This document shows, piece by piece, positions 43,515-46,177 of a DNA stretch of 46,177 nt. The translations under genes were made by a program, and so were the position numbers. How positions within the stretch are numbered: the first letter of the stretch is position 1; the number at the start of each line of letters is the position of its first letter. The notes beneath the pieces were generated by a model. It was not told where the DNA came from, ran no database searches, and was given only the letters and a program-made list of their open reading frames with translations. The stretch comes from Rhodobiaceae bacterium (GTDB taxonomy: Bacteria > Pseudomonadota > Alphaproteobacteria > Rhizobiales > NORP267), in NCBI GenBank assembly GCA_020441905.1, contig JAGRLG010000071.1, positions 1 to 46,177 on the forward strand, written 5' to 3'.

Positions 43515-44132
43515 TCAGCGCACGCCGCAGCCGAAGGAGCCGCCCGATACCGGCACATAGCCGGCGGGGGCGCTCAGCGCGCCCGCGCTGCTGCTCTGCT
43601 GGTTGCCGCCGAGATAGACACCCGGCAGTCCGCGTATGCCGGTCGACAGATTCGCATTCCAGGTTTCGACGCGCTGCCTGGCCGCGGGAGCGACATAGGA
43701 AATCGCCGCGTTGCGCGTCGCGGGCGCCACGCGCATGTTGACCACCGTGGCCATCGCCTGCGCCGTCACTGTATCGCTCTGGGAACCGGATGCTTCGCTC
43801 AGGAGCTTCGCCGCCTCCTTGGGTTTGCTGATGGCGATGGGAACCACGGCCTGGCGGCGCGCCTTGACGGCGGCGGCAACCGCGGCGGCCTTCCTGTCGC
43901 CATAGCCGACCGCCTTGGCCAGCTTGCTGACACGTTCGCTGTTGGCGGGGTCCTTCCATTCCGCCCAGAAACCCTGGCTGAGTTCTTTCGGGCCGGGCCT
44001 GGCCTGCGCCCCAGCCTGCTGCGCCCCAGCCTGCTGCGCCCCGGCTTGGGGCGGCAATGTCTCGGCGGCGGCACTGAGCGGCCAGATCGCCAGCCCGCCC
44101 AGGAGCATGAAACGGAATGCGCTGGAAAACAT
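43515..44132 (-). CDS. Exported protein of unknown function with QAGAQ repeat
   Basis: A 205-residue exported protein. The signal peptide is FSSAFRFMLLGGLAIWPLSA, followed by a QAGAQ repeat, then GFWAEWKDPANSERVSKLAK, a lysine/alanine-rich middle (GDRKAAAVAAAVKARRQAVV) and the C-terminal RGLPGVYLGGNQ and GSFGCGVR. I recognise no domain. GGGAGG lies before the ATG at 44132. The Tat-exported gene follows on the same strand 35 bases after the stop, so the two could be cotranscribed exported proteins. Confidence 0.75.
   Translation of the reverse strand: MFSSAFRFMLLGGLAIWPLSAAAETLPPQAGAQQAGAQQAGAQARPGPKELSQGFWAEWKDPANSERVSKLAKAVGYGDRKAAAVAAAVKARRQAVVPIAISKPKEAAKLLSEASGSQSDTVTAQAMATVVNMRVAPATRNAAISYVAPAARQRVETWNANLSTGIRGLPGVYLGGNQQSSSAGALSAPAGYVPVSGGSFGCGVR
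44003..44044. repeat. 15-bp in-frame tandem repeat encoding QAGAQ
   Basis: Two full 15-base units (CCTGCTGCGCCCCAG at 44015-44029 and a variant at 44030-44044) and a partial unit at 44003-44014 encode repeated QAGAQ just after the signal peptide of the preceding gene. The period keeps the frame. Confidence 0.8.
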
Positions 44133-44287
44133 GGGGTTGCCTCCCGAAGCCGTCTCTGGCGCAGCCGAGCGATGGCCGCCGGCCACCGGATCAGCTTGCC
44201 ACAATGTTTCGAATTGGCAAGGGGTTGGCCAGAAACCCGGCGCAACGGGGCTTGCCGTCGGCCGGTGCGGGCGCCAGTCTCTAGCCC

Positions 44288-46130
<1,843 letters not shown>

Positions 46131-46131
<1 letters not shown>

Positions 46132-46177
46132 TCTGGCCCGACCTGGCCCGATCTGGCCCGATCTGGCCCGATCTGGC
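46131..46177. repeat. 10-bp tandem repeat downstream of ccrM (runs off the window)
   Basis: ATCTGGCCCG occurs at 46131-46140, 46151-46160 and 46161-46170, with one variant (ACCTGGCCCG, 46141-46150) and a partial copy cut by the window end: at least 4.7 units. It begins at the last base of the ccrM stop codon. The full length is not visible. Confidence 0.88.

Overview
The window looks like a high-GC alphaproteobacterial chromosome segment, most likely from Hyphomicrobiales (Rhizobiales). Several lines support this: the gene orders HDAC-like/xseB/dxs, dihydroorotase divergent from ygfZ, rnhB followed by ccrM, and TPR protein followed by ispE; a CcrM-type GANTC methylase; a TIGR02301 protein; an Omp25-like porin; and an IspB-type polyprenyl synthase. 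I cannot name the genus. It is mostly a dense core-genome region. I see no tRNA, rRNA, CRISPR array, prophage or intact insertion sequence, and no gene-free stretch longer than about 290 bases.

Layout. 1-4.9 kb, minus strand: partial dxs, xseB, an HDAC-family amidohydrolase, an SDR and a long acyl-CoA dehydrogenase. 5.0-8.2 kb: Sua5/TsaC, an FAD-linked 2-hydroxyacid dehydrogenase and a SRAP peptidase. 8.3-12.4 kb, plus strand: an unknown protein, a Nudix hydrolase and several exported proteins of unknown function. 12.4-16.7 kb: a dihydroorotase-like enzyme divergent from a tight ygfZ-FkbM-HD-phosphatase run. 16.7-28.3 kb: AcuI-like reductase with an MFS carrier, a SleB cell wall hydrolase, meaB overlapping ppdK, then glyS and glyQ split by a porin on the other strand. 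28.5-38 kb: small exported proteins, SppA-like peptidase, a CpxP/Spy-like protein with a Gly/His tail, TrmN6, DUF2007, ispB, ispE, a TPR-LysM protein and ETF-QO. 38-46 kb: uracil-DNA glycosylase, moaB, two glycosyltransferases, a PA0069-type radical SAM protein, a VOC protein, a Tat-exported thioredoxin-fold protein, rnhB and ccrM.

Themes. Isoprenoid supply recurs (dxs, ispE, ispB), as do fatty/organic acid oxidation feeding ubiquinone (acyl-CoA dehydrogenase, ETF-QO, FAD oxidase) and nucleic-acid maintenance (xseB, SRAP, UDG, rnhB, ccrM). Two signals cut across the gene list. First, four CtrA-like boxes (TTAA-N7-TTAA type) lie in intergenic DNA ahead of an unknown gene (8.3 kb), sleB, the radical SAM gene and ccrM. 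The first has a CcrM GANTC site inside its spacer and two more within 50 bases. Second, the right half (28-46 kb) holds at least eight short tandem repeats. Their units are 12 or 15 bp inside genes and mainly 10 or 11 bp between genes, which suggests active repeat expansion filtered by reading frame.
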